Source of the DNA: Brachycybe producta
Lineage: Eukaryota > Arthropoda > Diplopoda > Playtdesmida > Andrognathidae
Direction of reading: 5' to 3'
DNA length: 64,000 nt
Assembly (NCBI GenBank): GCA_036925085.1
Contig: JAUPFP010000040.1
Coordinates: 62,001 to 126,000, forward strand
In this document: positions 1-14,019 of the stretch, in pieces
Layout of the letters: the number at the start of each line of letters is the position of its first letter
How positions within the stretch are numbered: the first letter of the stretch is position 1
Notes under the pieces: model-generated
Databases searched by the model: none
Told to the model about the DNA's origin: nothing
What the model saw: the letters and a program-made list of their open reading frames with translations, nothing else
Program-made: the position numbers and the translations under genes

Positions 1-299
1 AGTTCTATTTGGGCGTCATTGAAGTGTCTATGCTTGCTCATGGATCTGTAACTTCGAAAATTCATAGCAAGTGAACCAGACGAGCGGAAATGGACATTTT
101 GGATTTGATGCATTCCCAGAAAAGTCTGGAATGCAGAGATGTCTTCATTTCCAGTGTGCAATGCACGCTTCAAAAGTTACACCAGTTCAATTTGGGCGTC
201 ATTGAAGTGTCTATGCTTGCTCATGGATCTGTAACTTCGAAAATTCATAGCAAGTGAACCAGACGAGCGGGAATGGACATTTTGGATTTCATGCATTCC

Positions 300-3200
300 C
301 AGAAAAGTCTGGAATGCAGACATGTCTTCATTTCCAGTGTGCAATGCACGCTTTAAAAGTTACACCAGTTCAATTTGGGCGTCATTGAAGTGTCTATGCT
401 TGCTCATGGATCTGTAACTTTGAAAATTCATAGCAAGTGAACCAGTCGAGCGGGAATGGACATTTTGGATTTGATGCATTCCCAGAAAAGTCTAGAATGC
501 AGAGATGTCTTCATTCCCAGTGTGCAATGCACGCTTCAAAAGTTACACCAGTTCAATTTGGGCGTCATTGAAGTGTCTATGCTTGCTCATGGATCTGTAA
601 CTTCGAAAATTCATAGCAAGTGAACCAGACGAGCGGGAATGGAAATTTTGTATTTGATGCATTCACAGAAAAGTCTGGAATGCAGACATGTCTTCGTTTC
701 CAGTGTGCAATGCACGCTTCAAAAGTTACACCAGTTCAATTTGGGCGTCATTGAAGTGTCTATACTTGCTCATGGATCTGTAACTTTGAAAATTCATAGC
801 AAGTGAACCAGACGAGCGGGAATGGACATTTTGGATTTCATGCATTCCCAGAAAAGTCTGGAGTGCAGAGATGTCTTCATTTCCAGTGTGCAATGCACGC
901 TTCAAAAGTTACACCAGTTCAATTTGGGCGTCATTGAAGTGTCTATGCTTGCTCATGGTTCTGTAACTTCGAAAATTCATAGCAAGTGAACCAGACAAGC
1001 GGGAATGGACATTTTGGATTTGATGCATTCCCAGAAAAGTCTGGAATGCAGAGATGTCTTCATTTCCAGTGTGCAATGCACGCTTCAAAAGTTACACCAG
1101 TTCAATTTGGGCGTCATTGAAGTGTCTATGCTTGCTCATGGATCTGTAACTTCGAAAATTCATAGCAAGTGAACCAGACGAGCGGGAATGGACATTTTGG
1201 ATTTGATGCATTCCCAGAAAAGTCTGGAATGCAGAGATGTCTTCATTTCCAGTGTGCAATGCACGCTTCAAAAGTGACACCAGTTCTATTTGGGCGTCAT
1301 TGAAGTGTCTATGCTTGCTCATGGATCTGTAACTTCGAAAATTCATAGCAAGTGAACCAGACGAGCGGAAATGGACATTTTGGATTTGATGCATTCCCAG
1401 AAAAGTCTGGAATGCAGAGATGTCTTCATTTCCAGTGTGCAATGCACGCTTCAAAAGTTACACCAGTTCAATTTGGGCGTCATTGAAGTGTCTATGCTTG
1501 CTCATGGATCTGTAACTTCGAAAATTCATAGCAAGTGAACCAGACGAGCGGGAATGGACATTTTGGATTTCATGCATTCCCAGAAAAGTCTGGAATGCAG
1601 ACATGTCTTCATTTCCAGTGTGCAATGCACGCTTTAAAAGTTACACCAGTTCAATTTGGGCGTCATTGAAGTGTCTATGCTTGCTCATGGATCTGTAACT
1701 TTGAAAATTCATAGCAAGTGAACCAGTCGAGCGGGAATGGACATTTTGGATTTGATGCATTCCCAGAAAAGTCTAGAATGCAGAGATGTCTTCATTCCCA
1801 GTGTGCAATGCACGCTTCAAAAGTTACACCAGTTCAATTTGGGCGTCATTGAAGTGTCTATGCTTGCTCATGGATCTGTAACTTCGAAAATTCATAGCAA
1901 GTGAACCAGACGAGCGGGAATGGACATTTTGGATTTGATGCATTCCCAGAAAAGTCTGGAATGCAGAGATGTCTTCATTTCCAGTGTGCAATGCACGCTT
2001 CAAAAGTGACACCAGTTCTATTTGGGCGTCATTGAAGTGTCTATGCTTGCTCATGGATCTGTAACTTCGAAAATTCATAGCAAGTGAACCAGACGAGCGG
2101 AAATGGACATTTTGGATTTGATGCATTCCCAGAAAAGTCTGGAATGCAGACATGTCTTCATTTCCAGTGTGCAATGCACGCTTCAAAAGTTACACCAGTT
2201 CAATTTGGGCGTCATTGAAGTGTCTATGCTTGCTCATGGATCTGTAACTTCGAAAATTCATAGCAAGTGAACCAGACGAGCGGAAATGGACATTTTGGAT
2301 TTGATGCATTCCCAGAAAAGTCTGGAATGCAGAGATGTCTTCATTTCCAGTGTGCAATGCACGCTTCAAAAGTTACACCAGTTCAATTTGGGCGTCATTG
2401 AAGTGTCTATGCTTGCTCATGGATCTGTAACTTCGAAAATTCATAGCAAGTGAACCAGACGAGCGGGAATGGACATTTTGGATTTGATACATTCCCAGAA
2501 AAGTCTGGAATGCAGAGATGTCTTCATTTCCAGTGTGTAATGCACGCTTTAAAAGTTACACCAGTTCAATTTGGGCGTCATTGAAGTGTCTATGCTTGCT
2601 CATGGATCTGTAACTTTGAAAATTCATAGCAAGTGAACCAGTCGAGCGGGAATGGACATTTTGGATTTGATGCATTCCCAGAAAAGTCTGGAATGCAGAC
2701 ATGTCTTCATTTCCAGTGTGCAATGCACGCTTTAAAAGTTACACCAGTTCAATTTGGGCGTCATTGAAGTGTCTATGCTTGCTCATGGATCTGTAACTTT
2801 GAAAATTCATAGCAAGTGAACCAGTCGAGCGGGAATGGACATTTTGGATTTGATGCATTCCCAGAAAAGTCTGGAATGCAGACATGTCTTCATTTCCAGT
2901 GTGCAATGCACGCTTTAAAAGTTACACCAGTTCAATTTGGGCGTCATTGAAGTGTCTATGCTTGCTCATGGATCTGTAACTTTGAAAATTCATAGCAAGT
3001 GAACCAGTCGAGCGGGAATGGACATTTTGGATTTGATGCATTCCCAGAAAAGTCTGGAATGCAGACATGTCTTCATTTCCAGTGTGCAATGCACGCTTTA
3101 AAAGTTACACCAGTTCAATTTGGGCGTCATTGAAGTGTCTATGCTTGCTCATGGATCTGTAACTTTGAAAATTCATAGCAAGTGAACCAGTCGAGCGGGA

Positions 3201-5856
3201 ATGGACATTTTGGATTTGATGCATTCCCAGAAAAGTCTAGAATGCAGAGATGTCTTCATTCCCAGTGTGCAATGCACGCTTCAAAAGTTACACCAGTTCA
3301 ATTTGGGCGTCATTGAAGTGTCTATGCTTGCTCATGGATCTGTAACTTCGAAAATTCATAGCAAGTGAACCAGACGAGCGGGAATGGAAATTTTGTATTT
3401 GATGCATTCACAGAAAAGTCTGGAATGCAGACATGTCTTCGTTTCCAGTGTGCAATGCACGCTTCAAAAGTTACACCAGTTCAATTTGGGCGTCATTGAA
3501 GTGTCTATACTTGCTCATGGATCTGTAACTTTGAAAATTCATAGCAAGTGAACCAGACGAGCGGGAATGGACATTTTGGATTTCATGCATTCCCAGAAAA
3601 GTCTGGAGTGCAGAGATGTCTTCATTTCCAGTGTGCAATGCACGCTTCAAAAGTTACACCAGTTCAATTTGGGCGTCATTGAAGTGTCTATGCTTGCTCA
3701 TGGTTCTGTAACTTCGAAAATTCATAGCAAGTGAACCAGACAAGCGGGAATGGACATTTTGGATTTGATGCATTCCCAGAAAAGTCTGGAATGCAGAGAT
3801 GTCTTCATTTCCAGTGTGCAATGCACGCTTCAAAAGTTACACCAGTTCAATTTGGGCGTCATTGAAGTGTCTATGCTTGCTCATGGATCTGTAACTTCGA
3901 AAATTCATAGCAAGTGAACCAGACGAGCGGGAATGGACATTTTGGATTTGATGCATTCCCAGAAAAGTCTGGAATGCAGAGATGTCTTCATTTCCAGTGT
4001 GCAATGCACGCTTCAAAAGTGACACCAGTTCTATTTGGGCGTCATTGAAGTGTCTATGCTTGCTCATGGATCTGTAACTTCGAAAATTCATAGCAAGTGA
4101 ACCAGACGAGCGGAAATGGACATTTTGGATTTGATGCATTCCCAGAAAAGTCTGGAATGCAGAGATGTCTTCATTTCCAGTGTGCAATGCACGCTTCAAA
4201 AGTTACACCAGTTCAATTTGGGCGTCATTGAAGTGTCTATGCTTGCTCATGGATCTGTAACTTCGAAAATTCATAGCAAGTGAACCAGACGAGCGGGAAT
4301 GGACATTTTGGATTTCATGCATTCCCAGAAAAGTCTGGAATGCAGACATGTCTTCATTTCCAGTGTGCAATGCACGCTTTAAAAGTTACACCAGTTCAAT
4401 TTGGGCGTCATTGAAGTGTCTATGCTTGCTCATGGATCTGTAACTTTGAAAATTCATAGCAAGTGAACCAGTCGAGCGGGAATGGACATTTTGGATTTGA
4501 TGCATTCCCAGAAAAGTCTAGAATGCAGAGATGTCTTCATTCCCAGTGTGCAATGCACGCTTCAAAAGTTACACCAGTTCAATTTGGGCGTCATTGAAGT
4601 GTCTATGCTTGCTCATGGATCTGTAACTTCGAAAATTCATAGCAAGTGAACCAGACGAGCGGGAATGGACATTTTGGATTTGATGCATTCCCAGAAAAGT
4701 CTGGAATGCAGAGATGTCTTCATTTCCAGTGTGCAATGCACGCTTCAAAAGTGACACCAGTTCTATTTGGGCGTCATTGAAGTGTCTATGCTTGCTCATG
4801 GATCTGTAACTTCGAAAATTCATAGCAAGTGAACCAGACGAGCGGAAATGGACATTTTGGATTTGATGCATTCCCAGAAAAGTCTGGAATGCAGACATGT
4901 CTTCATTTCCAGTGTGCAATGCACGCTTCAAAAGTTACACCAGTTCAATTTGGGCGTCATTGAAGTGTCTATGCTTGCTCATGGATCTGTAACTTCGAAA
5001 ATTCATAGCAAGTGAACCAGACGAGCGGAAATGGACATTTTGGATTTGATGCATTCCCAGAAAAGTCTGGAATGCAGAGATGTCTTCATTTCCAGTGTGC
5101 AATGCACGCTTCAAAAGTTACACCAGTTCAATTTGGGCGTCATTGAAGTGTCTATGCTTGCTCATGGATCTGTAACTTCGAAAATTCATAGCAAGTGAAC
5201 CAGACGAGCGGGAATGGACATTTTGGATTTGATACATTCCCAGAAAAGTCTGGAATGCAGAGATGTCTTCATTTCCAGTGTGTAATGCACGCTTTAAAAG
5301 TTACACCAGTTCAATTTGGGCGTCATTGAAGTGTCTATGCTTGCTCATGGATCTGTAACTTTGAAAATTCATAGCAAGTGAACCAGTCGAGCGGGAATGG
5401 ACATTTTGGATTTGATGCATTCCCAGAAAAGTCTGGAATGCAGACATGTCTTCATTTCCAGTGTGCAATGCACGCTTTAAAAGTTACACCAGTTCAATTT
5501 GGGCGTCATTGAAGTGTCTATGCTTGCTCATGGATCTGTAACTTTGAAAATTCATAGCAAGTGAACCAGTCGAGCGGGAATGGACATTTTGGATTTGATG
5601 CATTCCCAGAAAAGTCTGGAATGCAGACATGTCTTCATTTCCAGTGTGCAATGCACGCTTTAAAAGTTACACCAGTTCAATTTGGGCGTCATTGAAGTGT
5701 CTATGCTTGCTCATGGATCTGTAACTTTGAAAATTCATAGCAAGTGAACCAGTCGAGCGGGAATGGACATTTTGGATTTGATGCATTCCCAGAAAAGTCT
5801 GGAATGCAGACATGTCTTCATTTCCAGTGTGCAATGCACGCTTTAAAAGTTACACC
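300..5856. repeat. Higher-order repeat 1: 15-monomer (2745 bp) block in two tandem copies
   Basis: The order of monomer variants from about 300-3111 is repeated 2745 bp (15 x 183) later, from about 3112 to about 5856. Diagnostic units line up: the ggaaattttgtat unit at 550 and 3295, the tatacttgc unit at 733 and 3478, the catggttctg unit at 916 and 3661, and the tgatacattcc unit at 2380 and 5125. The correspondence breaks at about 6040, where a different variant unit replaces the ggaaattttgtat unit. A shorter 7-monomer (1281 bp) echo is also visible: the units at 1, 184 and 367 recur at 1282, 1465 and 1648. Confidence 0.85.
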
Positions 5857-8800
5857 AGTTCAATTTGGGCGTCATTGAAGTGTCTATGCTTGCTCATGGA
5901 TCTGTAACTTTGAAAATTCATAGCAAGTGAACCAGTCGAGCGGGAATGGACATTTTGGATTTGATGCATTCCCAGAAAAGTCTAGAATGCAGAGATGTCT
6001 TCATTCCCAGTGTGCAATGCACGCTTCAAAAGTTACACCAGTTCAATTTGGGCGTCATTGAAGTGTCTATGCTTGCTCATGGATCTGTAACTTCGAAAAT
6101 TCATAGCAAGTGAACCAGACGAGCGGGAATGGACATTTTGGATTTGATGCATTCCCAGAAAAGTCTAGAATGCAGAGATGTCTTCATTCCCAGTGTGCAA
6201 TGCACGCTTCAAAAGTTACACCAGTTCAATTTGGGCGTCATTGAAGTGTCTATGCTTGCTCATGGATCTGTAACTTCGAAAATTCATAGCAAGTGAACCA
6301 GACGAGCGGGAATGGACATTTTGGATTTGATACATTCCCAGAAAAGTCTGGAATGCAGAGATGTCTTCATTTCCAGTGTGTAATGCACGCTTTAAAAGTT
6401 ACACCAGTTCAATTTGGGCGTCATTGAAGTGTCTATGCTTGCTCATGGATCTGTAACTTTGAAAATTCATAGCAAGTGAACCAGTCGAGCGGGAATGGAC
6501 ATTTTGGATTTGATGCATTCCCAGAAAAGTCTGGAATGCAGACATGTCTTCATTTCCAGTGTGCAATGCACGCTTTAAAAGTTACACCAGTTCAATTTGG
6601 GCGTCATTGAAGTGTCTATGCTTGCTCATGGATCTGTAACTTTGAAAATTCATAGCAAGTGAACCAGTCGAGCGGGAATGGACATTTTGGATTTGATGCA
6701 TTCCCAGAAAAGTCTAGAATGCAGAGATGTCTTCATTCCCAGTGTGCAATGCACGCTTCAAAAGTTACACCAGTTCAATTTGGGCGTCATTGAAGTGTCT
6801 ATGCTTGCTCATGGATCTGTAACTTCGAAAATTCATAGCAAGTGAACCAGACGAGCGGGAATGGACATTTTGGATTTGATACATTCCCAGAAAAGTCTGG
6901 AATGCAGAGATGTCTTCATTTCCAGTGTGTAATGCACGCTTCAAAAGTGACACCAGTTCTATTTGGGCGTCATTGAAGTGTCTATGCTTGCTCATGGATC
7001 TGTAACTTCGAAAATTCATAGCAAGTGAACCAGACGAGCGGAAATGGACATTTTGGATTTGATGCATTCCCAGAAAAGTCTGGAATGCAGACATGTCTTC
7101 ATTTCCAGTGTGCAATGCACGCTTCAAAAGTTACACCAGTTCAATTTGGGCGTCATTGAAGTGTCTATGCTTGCTCATGGATCTGTAACTTTGAAAATTC
7201 ATAGCAAGTGAACCAGACGAGCGGGAATGGACATTTTGGATTTCATGCATTCCCAGAAAAGTCTGGAGTGCAGAGATGTCTTCATTTCCAGTGTGCAATG
7301 CACGCTTCAAAAGTTACACCAGTTCAATTTGGGCGTCATTGAAGTGTCTATGCTTGCTCATGGATCTGTAACTTCGAAAATTCATAGCAAGTGAACCAGA
7401 CGAGCGGGAATGGAAATTTTGTATTTGATGCATTCACAGAAAAGTCTGGAATGCAGACATGTCTTCGTTTCCAGTGTGCAATGCACGCTTCAAAAGTTAC
7501 ACCAGTTCAATTTGGGCGTCATTGAAGTGTCTATACTTGCTCATGGATCTGTAACTTTGAAAATTCATAGCAAGTGAACCAGACAAGCGGGAATGGACAT
7601 TTTGGATTTGATGCATTCCCAGAAAAGTCTGGAATGCAGAGATGTCTTCATTTCCAGTGTGCAATGCACGCTTCAAAAGTTACACCAGTTCAATTTGGGC
7701 GTCATTGAAGTGTCTATGCTTGCTCATGGTTCTGTAACTTCGAAAATTCATAGCAAGTGAACCAGACAAGCGGGAATGGACATTTTGGATTTGATGCATT
7801 CCCAGAAAAGTCTGGAATGCAGAGATGTCTTCATTTCCAGTGTGCAATGCACGCTTCAAAAGTTACACCAGTTCAATTTGGGCGTCATTGAAGTGTCTAT
7901 GCTTGCTCATGGATCTGTAACTTCGAAAATTCATAGCAAGTGAACCAGACGAGCGGGAATGGACATTTTGGATTTGATGCATTCCCAGAAAAGTCTGGAA
8001 TGCAGAGATGTCTTCATTTCCAGTGTGCAATGCACGCTTCAAAAGTGACACCAGTTCTATTTGGGCGTCATTGAAGTGTCTATGCTTGCTCATGGATCTG
8101 TAACTTCGAAAATTCATAGCAAGTGAACCAGACGAGCGGAAATGGACATTTTGGATTTGATGCATTCCCAGAAAAGTCTGGAATGCAGAGATGTCTTCAT
8201 TTCCAGTGTGCAATGCACGCTTCAAAAGTTACACCAGTTCAATTTGGGCGTCATTGAAGTGTCTATGCTTGCTCATGGATCTGTAACTTCGAAAATTCAT
8301 AGCAAGTGAACCAGACGAGCGGGAATGGACATTTTGGATTTCATGCATTCCCAGAAAAGTCTGGAATGCAGACATGTCTTCATTTCCAGTGTGCAATGCA
8401 CGCTTTAAAAGTTACACCAGTTCAATTTGGGCGTCATTGAAGTGTCTATGCTTGCTCATGGATCTGTAACTTTGAAAATTCATAGCAAGTGAACCAGTCG
8501 AGCGGGAATGGACATTTTGGATTTGATGCATTCCCAGAAAAGTCTAGAATGCAGAGATGTCTTCATTCCCAGTGTGCAATGCACGCTTCAAAAGTTACAC
8601 CAGTTCAATTTGGGCGTCATTGAAGTGTCTATGCTTGCTCATGGATCTGTAACTTCGAAAATTCATAGCAAGTGAACCAGACGAGCGGGAATGGAAATTT
8701 TGTATTTGATGCATTCACAGAAAAGTCTGGAATGCAGACATGTCTTCGTTTCCAGTGTGCAATGCACGCTTCAAAAGTTACACCAGTTCAATTTGGGCGT

Positions 8801-11800
8801 CATTGAAGTGTCTATACTTGCTCATGGATCTGTAACTTTGAAAATTCATAGCAAGTGAACCAGACGAGCGGGAATGGACATTTTGGATTTCATGCATTCC
8901 CAGAAAAGTCTGGAGTGCAGAGATGTCTTCATTTCCAGTGTGCAATGCACGCTTCAAAAGTTACACCAGTTCAATTTGGGCGTCATTGAAGTGTCTATGC
9001 TTGCTCATGGTTCTGTAACTTCGAAAATTCATAGCAAGTGAACCAGACAAGCGGGAATGGACATTTTGGATTTGATGCATTCCCAGAAAAGTCTGGAATG
9101 CAGAGATGTCTTCATTTCCAGTGTGCAATGCACGCTTCAAAAGTTACACCAGTTCAATTTGGGCGTCATTGAAGTGTCTATGCTTGCTCATGGATCTGTA
9201 ACTTCGAAAATTCATAGCAAGTGAACCAGACGAGCGGGAATGGACATTTTGGATTTGATGCATTCCCAGAAAAGTCTGGAATGCAGAGATGTCTTCATTT
9301 CCAGTGTGCAATGCACGCTTCAAAAGTGACACCAGTTCTATTTGGGCGTCATTGAAGTGTCTATGCTTGCTCATGGATCTGTAACTTCGAAAATTCATAG
9401 CAAGTGAACCAGACGAGCGGGAATGGACATTTTGGATTTCATGCATTCCCAGAAAAGTCTGGAATGCAGACATGTCTTCATTTCCAGTGTGCAATGCACG
9501 CTTCAAAAGTTACACCAGTTCAATTTGGGCGTCATTGAAGTGTCTATGCTTGCTCATGGATCTGTAACTTCGAAAATTCATAGCAAGTGAACCAGACGAG
9601 CGGGAATGGAAATTTTGTATTTGATGCATTCACAGAAAAGTCTGGAATGCAGACATGTCTTCGTTTCCAGTGTGCAATGCACGCTTCAAAAGTTACACCA
9701 GTTCAATTTGGGCGTCATTGAAGTGTCTATACTTGCTCATGGATCTGTAACTTTGAAAATTCATAGCAAGTGAACCAGACGAGCGGGAATGGACATTTTG
9801 GATTTCATGCATTCCCAGAAAAGTCTGGAGTGCAGAGATGTCTTCATTTCCAGTGTGCAATGCACGCTTCAAAAGTTACACCAGTTCAATTTGGGCGTCA
9901 TTGAAGTGTCTATGCTTGCTCATGGTTCTGTAACTTCGAAAATTCATAGCAAGTGAACCAGACAAGCGGGAATGGACATTTTGGATTTGATGCATTCCCA
10001 GAAAAGTCTGGAATGCAGAGATGTCTTCATTTCCAGTGTGCAATGCACGCTTCAAAAGTTACACCAGTTCAATTTGGGCGTCATTGAAGTGTCTATGCTT
10101 GCTCATGGATCTGTAACTTCGAAAATTCATAGCAAGTGAACCAGACGAGCGGGAATGGACATTTTGGATTTGATGCATTCCCAGAAAAGTCTAGAATGCA
10201 GAGATGTCTTCATTTCCAGTGTGCAATGCACGCTTCAAAAGTGACACCAGTTCTATTTGGGCGTCATTGAAGTGTCTATGCTTGCTCATGGATCTGTAAC
10301 TTCGAAAATTCATAGCAAGTGAACCAGACGAGCGGAAATGGACATTTTGGATTTGATGCATTCCCAGAAAAGTCTGGAATGCAGAGATGTCTTCATTTCC
10401 AGTGTGCAATGCACGCTTCAAAAGTTACACCAGTTCAATTTGGGCGTCATTGAAGTGTCTATGCTTGCTCATGGATCTGTAACTTCGAAAATTCATAGCA
10501 AGTGAACCAGACGAGCGGGAATGGACATTTTGGATTTCATGCATTCCCAGAAAAGTCTGGAATGCAGACATGTCTTCATTTCCAGTGTGCAATGCACGCT
10601 TCAAAAGTTACACCAGTTCAATTTGGGCGTCATTGAAGTGTCTATGCTTGCTCATGGTTCTGTAACTTCGAAAATTCATAGCAAGTGAACCAGACAAGCG
10701 GGAATGGACATTTTGGATTTGATGCATTCCCAGAAAAGTCTGGAATGCAGAGATGTCTTCATTTCCAGTGTGCAATGCACGCTTCAAAAGTTACACCAGT
10801 TCAATTTGGGCGTCATTGAAGTGTCTATGCTTGCTCATGGATCTGTAACTTCGAAAATTCATAGCAAGTGAACCAGACGAGCGGGAATGGACATTTTGGA
10901 TTTGATGCATTCCCAGAAAAGTCTGGAATGCAGAGATGTCTTCATTTCCAGTGTGCAATGCACGCTTCAAAAGTGACACCAGTTCTATTTGGGCGTCATT
11001 GAAGTGTCTATGCTTGCTCATGGATCTGTAACTTCGAAAATTCATAGCAAGTGAACCAGACGAGCGGAAATGGACATTTTGGATTTGATGCATTCCCAGA
11101 AAAGTCTGGAATGCAGAGATGTCTTCATTTCCAGTGTGCAATGCACGCTTCAAAAGTTACACCAGTTCAATTTGGGCGTCATTGAAGTGTCTATGCTTGC
11201 TCATGGATCTGTAACTTCGAAAATTCATAGCAAGTGAACCAGACGAGCGGGAATGGACATTTTGGATTTCATGCATTCCCAGAAAAGTCTGGAATGCAGA
11301 CATGTCTTCATTTCCAGTGTGCAATGCACGCTTTAAAAGTTACACCAGTTCAATTTGGGCGTCATTGAAGTGTCTATGCTTGCTCATGGATCTGTAACTT
11401 TGAAAATTCATAGCAAGTGAACCAGTCGAGCGGGAATGGACATTTTGGATTTGATGCATTCCCAGAAAAGTCTAGAATGCAGAGATGTCTTCATTCCCAG
11501 TGTGCAATGCACGCTTCAAAAGTGACACCAGTTCAATTTGGGCGTCATTGAAGTGTCTATGCTTGCTCATGGATCTGTAACTTCGAAAATTCATAGCAAG
11601 TGAACCAGACGAGCGGGAATGGACATTTTGGATTTCATGCATTCCCAGAAAAGGCTGGAGTGCAGAGATGTCTTCATTTCCAGTGTGCAATGCACGCTTC
11701 AAAAGTTACACCAGTTCAATTTGGGCGTCATTGAAGTGTCTATGCTTGCTCATGGATCTGTAACTTTGAAAATTCATAGCAAGTGAACCAGACGAGCGGG

Positions 11801-14019
11801 AATGGACATTTTGGATTTCATGCATTCCCAGAAAAGTCTGGAGTGCAGAGATGTCTTCATTTCCAGTGTGCAATGCACGCTTCAAAAGTGACACCAGTTC
11901 TATTTGGGCGTCATTGAAGTGTCTATGCTTGCTCATGGATCTGTAACTTCGAAAATTCATAGCAAGTGAACCAGACGAGCGGAAATGGACATTTTGGATT
12001 TGATGCATTCCCAGAAAAGTCTGGAATGCAGAGATGTCTTCATTTCCAGTGTGCAATGCACGCTTCAAAAGTTACACCAGTTCAATTTGGGCGTCATTGA
12101 AGTGTCTATGCTTGCTCATGGATCTGTAACTTCGAAAATTCATAGCAAGTGAACCAGACGAGCGGGAATGGACATTTTGGATTTCATGCATTCCCAGAAA
12201 AGTCTGGAATGCAGACATGTCTTCATTTCCAGTGTGCAATGCACGCTTTAAAAGTTACACCAGTTCAATTTGGGCGTCATTGAAGTGTCTATGCTTGCTC
12301 ATGGATCTGTAACTTTGAAAATTCATAGCAAGTGAACCAGTCGAGCGGGAATGGACATTTTGGATTTGATGCATTCCCAGAAAAGTCTAGAATGCAGAGA
12401 TGTCTTCATTCCCAGTGTGCAATGCACGCTTCAAAAGTGACACTAGTTCAATTTGGGCGTCATTGAAGTGTCTATGCTTGCTCATGGATCTGTAACTTCG
12501 AAAATTCATAGCAAGTGAACCAGACGAGCGGGAATGGACATTTTGGATTTCATGCATTCCCAGAAAAGTCTGGAGTGCAGAGATGTCTTCATTTCCAGTG
12601 TGCAATGCACGCTTCAAAAGTTACACCAGTTCAATTTGGGCGTCATTGAAGTGTCTATGCTTGCTCATGGATCTGTAACTTCGAAAATTCATAGCAAGTG
12701 AACCAGACGAGCGGGAATGGACATTTTGGATTTGATGCATTCCCAGAAAAGTCTGGAATGCAGAGATGTCTTCATTTCCAGTGTGCAATGCACGCTTCAA
12801 AAGTGACACCAGTTCTATTTGGGCGTCATTGAAGTGTCTATGCTTGCTCATGGATCTGTAACTTCGAAAATTCATAGCAAGTGAACCAGACGAGCGGGAA
12901 TGGACATTTTGGATTTCATGCATTCCCAGAAAAGTCTGGAGTGCAGAGATGTCTTCATTTCCAGTGTGCAATGCACGCTTCAAAAGTTACACCAGTTCAA
13001 TTTGGGCGTCATTGAAGTGTCTATGCTTGCTCATGGATCTGTAACTTCGAAAATTCATAGCAAGTGAACCAGACGAGCGGGAATGGACATTTTGGATTTG
13101 ATGCATTCCCAGAAAAGTCTGGAATGCAGAGATGTCTTCATTTCCAGTGTGCAATGCACGCTTCAAAAGTGACACCAGTTCTATTTGGGCGTCATTGAAG
13201 TGTCTATGCTTGCTCATGGATCTGTAACTTCGAAAATTCATAGCAAGTGAACCAGACGAGCGGAAATGGACATTTTGGATTTGATGCATTCCCAGAAAAG
13301 TCTGGAATGCAGAGATGTCTTCATTTCCAGTGTGCAATGCACGCTTCAAAAGTTACACCAGTTCAATTTGGGCGTCATTGAAGTGTCTATGCTTGCTCAT
13401 GGATCTGTAACTTCGAAAATTCATAGCAAGTGAACCAGACGAGCGGGAATGGACATTTTGGATTTCATGCATTCCCAGAAAAGTCTGGAATGCAGACATG
13501 TCTTCATTTCCAGTGTGCAATGCACGCTTTAAAAGTTACACCAGTTCAATTTGGGCGTCATTGAAGTGTCTATGCTTGCTCATGGATCTGTAACTTTGAA
13601 AATTCATAGCAAGTGAACCAGTCGAGCGGGAATGGACATTTTGGATTTGATGCATTCCCAGAAAAGTCTAGAATGCAGAGATGTCTTCATTCCCAGTGTG
13701 CAATGCACGCTTCAAAAGTGACACCAGTTCAATTTGGGCGTCATTGAAGTGTCTATGCTTGCTCATGGATCTGTAACTTCGAAAATTCATAGCAAGTGAA
13801 CCAGACGAGCGGGAATGGACATTTTGGATTTAATGCATTCCCAGAAAAGTCTGGAGTGCAGAGATGTCTTCATTTCCAGTGTGCAATGCACGCTTCAAAA
13901 GTTACACCAGTTCAATTTGGGCGTCATTGAAGTGTCTATGCTTGCTCATGGATCTGTAACTTCAAAAATTCATAGCAAGTGAACCAGACGAGCGGGAATG
14001 GACATTTTGTATTTGATGC

